Positions 5,232 through 5,295 of a stretch of DNA of 5,295 nucleotides are shown here, in pieces. Position numbers and translations under genes: made by a program. Location of the stretch: NCBI GenBank assembly GCA_005877185.1, contig VBPQ01000098.1, positions 1-5,295 on the forward strand, in the 5' to 3' direction. Origin of the DNA: Nitrososphaerota archaeon. Lineage in GTDB: Archaea > Thermoproteota > Nitrososphaeria > Nitrososphaerales > Gagatemarchaeaceae. How positions within the stretch are numbered: position 1 is the first letter of the stretch; each line of letters begins with the position of its first letter. The notes under the pieces were generated by a model that was given only the letters and a program-made list of their open reading frames with translations, did not search any database and was not told where the DNA came from.

Positions 5232-5264
5232 GCGTCCCACCACGGACAAAACGTCCTCATTTCC
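5232..5264. repeat. Imperfect direct repeat, outer copy
   Basis: The 33-base partner of 5184-5207, spanning the end of the rpl44e stump and the first bases beyond it. The inner copy lacks mainly a block of about 6 bases (AAAACG region) plus three single bases. Confidence 0.5.
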
Positions 5265-5278
5265 TTTGGAAACTTCAT
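5243..5278 (-). repeat. rpl44e 5'-end repeat, copy B (stump)
   Basis: Encodes the same MKFPKEMRTFCP as copy A. Six codons differ (AAA/AAG, GAG/GAA, CGA/AGG, ACA/ACG, TTC/TTT, CCA/CCG) through seven base changes, and none alters the protein. After this point the next residues are WW instead of SC and the match is lost. Confidence 0.85.
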
Positions 5279-5295
5279 CCCTCTTCACTCTGGAG
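5275..5295 (-). CDS. Possible C-terminal tail of the upstream operon gene
   Basis: Six codons (LQSEEG) and a TGA at 5277-5275 run in from the right edge on the minus strand. The TGA overlaps the ATG of the rpl44e stump as ATGA, the tight spacing also seen at the L44e/S27e junction. The stretch is far too short to identify the gene, and the reading frame is assumed from this overlap alone. Confidence 0.3.
   Translation of the reverse strand, partial: LQSEEG

Larger units (their letters stand above)
4109..5242. mobile_element. Putative HNH-bearing element inserted in rpl44e with a replacement 5' end
   Basis: This is an inferred unit. Its left limit is the point in intact rpl44e where similarity to the second copy ends (after codon 12, base 4109). 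Its right limit is the matching point in the stump (5243). Between them lie a new rpl44e 5' end, a promoter, a zinc-ribbon gene, an HNH gene and about 100 bases of noncoding DNA. Seen directly: the duplicated 12-codon segment, the drop in GC, and the HNH gene. Inferred: insertion at or near the codons for the CPxC zinc motif, with recoding that would spare the repaired gene from cutting. I found no terminal inverted repeats. The exact limits may be off by several bases, and partial duplication without transposition is an alternative. Confidence 0.5.
5201..5278 (-). pseudogene. rpl44e: Truncated rpl44e 5' stump
   Basis: An ATG-started frame of 25 codons on the minus strand. Residues 1-12 equal the L44e N-terminus; residues 13-25 (WWDASGDKDSVVE) are unrelated and end at TGA 5203-5201. 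The second cysteine of the first zinc pair is lost, as is the whole remaining protein, so the product cannot be a working L44e. The stump sits in a native-looking operon position: a frame entering from the window edge ends LQSEEG with a TGA overlapping this ATG as ATGA, and AGAGGG directly precedes it. This suggests it is the original start of the host gene, cut off by the inserted DNA. Transcription from the upstream operon would now run antisense into the HNH gene. It may still be translated into a short peptide. Confidence 0.75.

Noticed and set aside
5158..5294. Minus-strand frame open from the right edge through the stump, ending in TAG, with a Cys-rich stretch (CGMRCPCGC)
   Set aside because: It looked like a possible shifted zinc-ribbon continuation of L44e, but residues do not follow the L44e pattern and no start is visible. 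The ATGA-overlap frame is the simpler reading.
1..5295. CRISPR array, tRNA or rRNA genes
   Set aside because: No regularly spaced repeats, no tRNA cloverleaf pattern and no rRNA signature were seen on either strand.

Overview
The window reads as chromosomal DNA of an archaeon. It holds a crenarchaeal/thaumarchaeal-type ribosomal and translation gene cluster (L44e, S27e, aIF2-alpha, Nop10), an archaeal STT3/AglB oligosaccharyltransferase, GTG and TTG starts, and TATA boxes placed about 24-27 bases ahead of start codons, as expected for leaderless archaeal transcripts. The L44e core (GYGGQKFPE, KTTKKATLRLKC) and the STT3 motif GWFKSEP suggest Nitrososphaeria or a relative. That placement is inference. 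The host genes are GC-rich with strongly G/C-ending codons.

Layout. The left edge (1-219, minus) carries the N-terminus of an IS200/IS605-family TnpB with a leaderless-type promoter. A large STT3/AglB gene (350-2647, plus) diverges from it and meets nop10 tail to tail, with overlapping stop codons. On the minus strand, reading right to left, rpl44e, rps27e, eif2a and nop10 form a compact cluster: L44e and S27e overlap by GTGA, and Nop10 starts 1 base after the aIF2-alpha stop.

Upstream of rpl44e, about 4145-5144 is visibly poorer in GC. It holds a 73-residue zinc-ribbon protein (minus) and, divergent from it, a 182-residue HNH endonuclease (plus) of the family common in phages and homing elements. 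Beyond the HNH gene, at 5243-5278, the first 12 codons of rpl44e appear a second time. The peptide is identical (MKFPKEMRTFCP) but there are seven nucleotide differences, all synonymous. After that the frame diverges and stops. This second copy lies in a natural operon setting: a stop codon in an upstream frame overlaps its ATG as ATGA.

Main hypothesis. An HNH-bearing mobile segment of about 1.1 kb (roughly 4109-5242) inserted at the CPxC-encoding site of rpl44e. It seems to have brought a recoded 5' end and a new promoter, so the essential ribosomal protein gene stayed intact while the original 5' end was left as a stump. This resembles mobile endonuclease genes that carry replacement gene ends, known for example in fungal mitochondria. 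I know of no description at archaeal rpl44e, but I could not search. A partial duplication followed by insertion, or an assembly error, remains possible.
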